Below are positions 63,800 to 64,000 of a stretch of 64,000 nucleotides of DNA, one piece after another. The notes beneath the pieces were generated by a model. The model searched no databases, was not told the origin of the DNA, and saw nothing but the letters and a program-made list of their open reading frames with translations. The stretch comes from Silvibacterium bohemicum (GTDB lineage: Bacteria; Acidobacteriota; Terriglobia; Terriglobales; Acidobacteriaceae). Position 1 is the first letter of the stretch, and every line of letters starts with the position of its first letter. The position numbers and the translations under genes were made by a program. The stretch spans positions 671,709-735,708 of the forward strand of contig NZ_LBHJ01000003.1 of the NCBI RefSeq assembly GCF_001006305.1, read 5' to 3'.

Positions 63800-64000
63800 A
63801 TGTTTATTTCTTCTGTTGTTCGTCTGCGCATTAGCGCTTTCGCAAGTTTCAGCGGGCTGATCTGCTCCTTCCTCCTTTTGGGATCGTTGCAAGCGATCGC
63901 ACAGTCAGTCCAACTGAGCGGTACGGTCAGGGATCCCGACCAGTCGCTGGTGGCAGATGCAATCGTAACGCTTACAAATGTGCAGACTGCTTCAACATTG
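63800..64000 (+). CDS. Start of a carboxypeptidase-regulatory-like/TonB-dependent receptor-type protein (partial)
   Basis: Only 67 residues are in the window. A signal peptide with a hydrophobic core (FSGLICSFLLLGSLQAIAQS) is followed by VQLSGTVRDPDQSLVADAIV, the start of the carboxypeptidase-regulatory-like domain that opens the large TonB-receptor-like proteins abundant in Acidobacteria. AGGAGCGCG precedes the ATG. Function cannot be fixed without the rest. Confidence 0.78.
   Translation, partial: MFISSVVRLRISAFASFSGLICSFLLLGSLQAIAQSVQLSGTVRDPDQSLVADAIVTLTNVQTASTL

Overview
The window looks like a chromosomal accessory region of an acidobacterium, probably family Acidobacteriaceae (Terriglobus/Granulicella/Edaphobacter type). 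The reasons are the start of a large carboxypeptidase-regulatory-like/TonB-receptor type protein at the right edge, the many single-copy oxidoreductases each with their own regulator, and a tmRNA whose tag ends in ALAA. This is an inference from gene style; no rRNA or other taxonomic marker is present.

Layout. 1-2025: a cut-off SDR with a 3' frameshift, a DUF417 membrane protein and a tautomerase. 2342-8092: a signalling block (five-PAS histidine kinase, FixJ-like regulator, single-domain receiver, ECF sigma factor, LysR regulator). 8235-12099: a flavoprotein disulfide reductase, a cysteine hydrolase, an EthD protein and an NTF2-like protein. 12644-16673: two TetR regulators with a frameshifted epimerase and two SDRs. 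16690-24343: a mobile zone with an aldo/keto reductase remnant cut by a truncated IS3-type element, a tyrosine integrase with a small HTH protein, a partial copy of the tmRNA 3' end, a two-gene Gabija-type defence module and the intact tmRNA gene. 24620-28418: an orphan alpha/beta hydrolase, DsrE, DUF302 and an unknown protein. 28513-31351: AraC regulator, cupin and oxalate decarboxylase 1. 31694-36052: cytochrome bd oxidase, FdhD and a DUF7009-like protein. 36146-43407: quinone reductase, Tat-exported hydrolase, CNB/thioredoxin-reductase-like fusion, MFS pump and a dead YceI gene. 43521-48984: a minus-strand operon of protoglobin, formate dehydrogenase, DUF1641 protein and transaldolase. 49638-54333: Tat-exported cysteine hydrolase, aldehyde dehydrogenase remnant, epoxide-hydrolase-like protein, DUF1348 and a Rieske-FAD reductase. 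54867-61168: a plus-strand stress cluster (RibD-like reductase, two tandem aldo/keto reductases, Dps, a second flavoprotein reductase, Tat-exported oxalate decarboxylase 2). 61253-64000: multicopper oxidase, HTH-TOBE regulator and the start of the TonB-type protein.

How it may work together. Two oxalate decarboxylases would turn oxalate into formate and CO2. The formate dehydrogenase operon, with FdhD as Moco sulfur carrier, would oxidise the formate, and cytochrome bd is a candidate terminal oxidase. The many NAD(P)H-dependent reductases, Dps and flavoproteins suggest handling of electrophile and oxidative stress.

Main discovery. Nine intergenic places carry the same operator-like sequence: two direct half-sites close to TGCAAAT spaced exactly 21 bp, with an inner TTGCTCGTTTC-like block. 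In six of them the similarity extends in fixed register another 44 bp upstream, giving a dispersed element of about 74 bp. The sites lie in front of oxalate decarboxylase 1, the protoglobin-formate dehydrogenase operon, cydAB/fdhD, a quinone reductase, a RibD-like reductase and others, often 104-137 bp before the start codon. This suggests an unreported regulon under an AraC-type activator that links oxalate, formate, respiration and redox stress.
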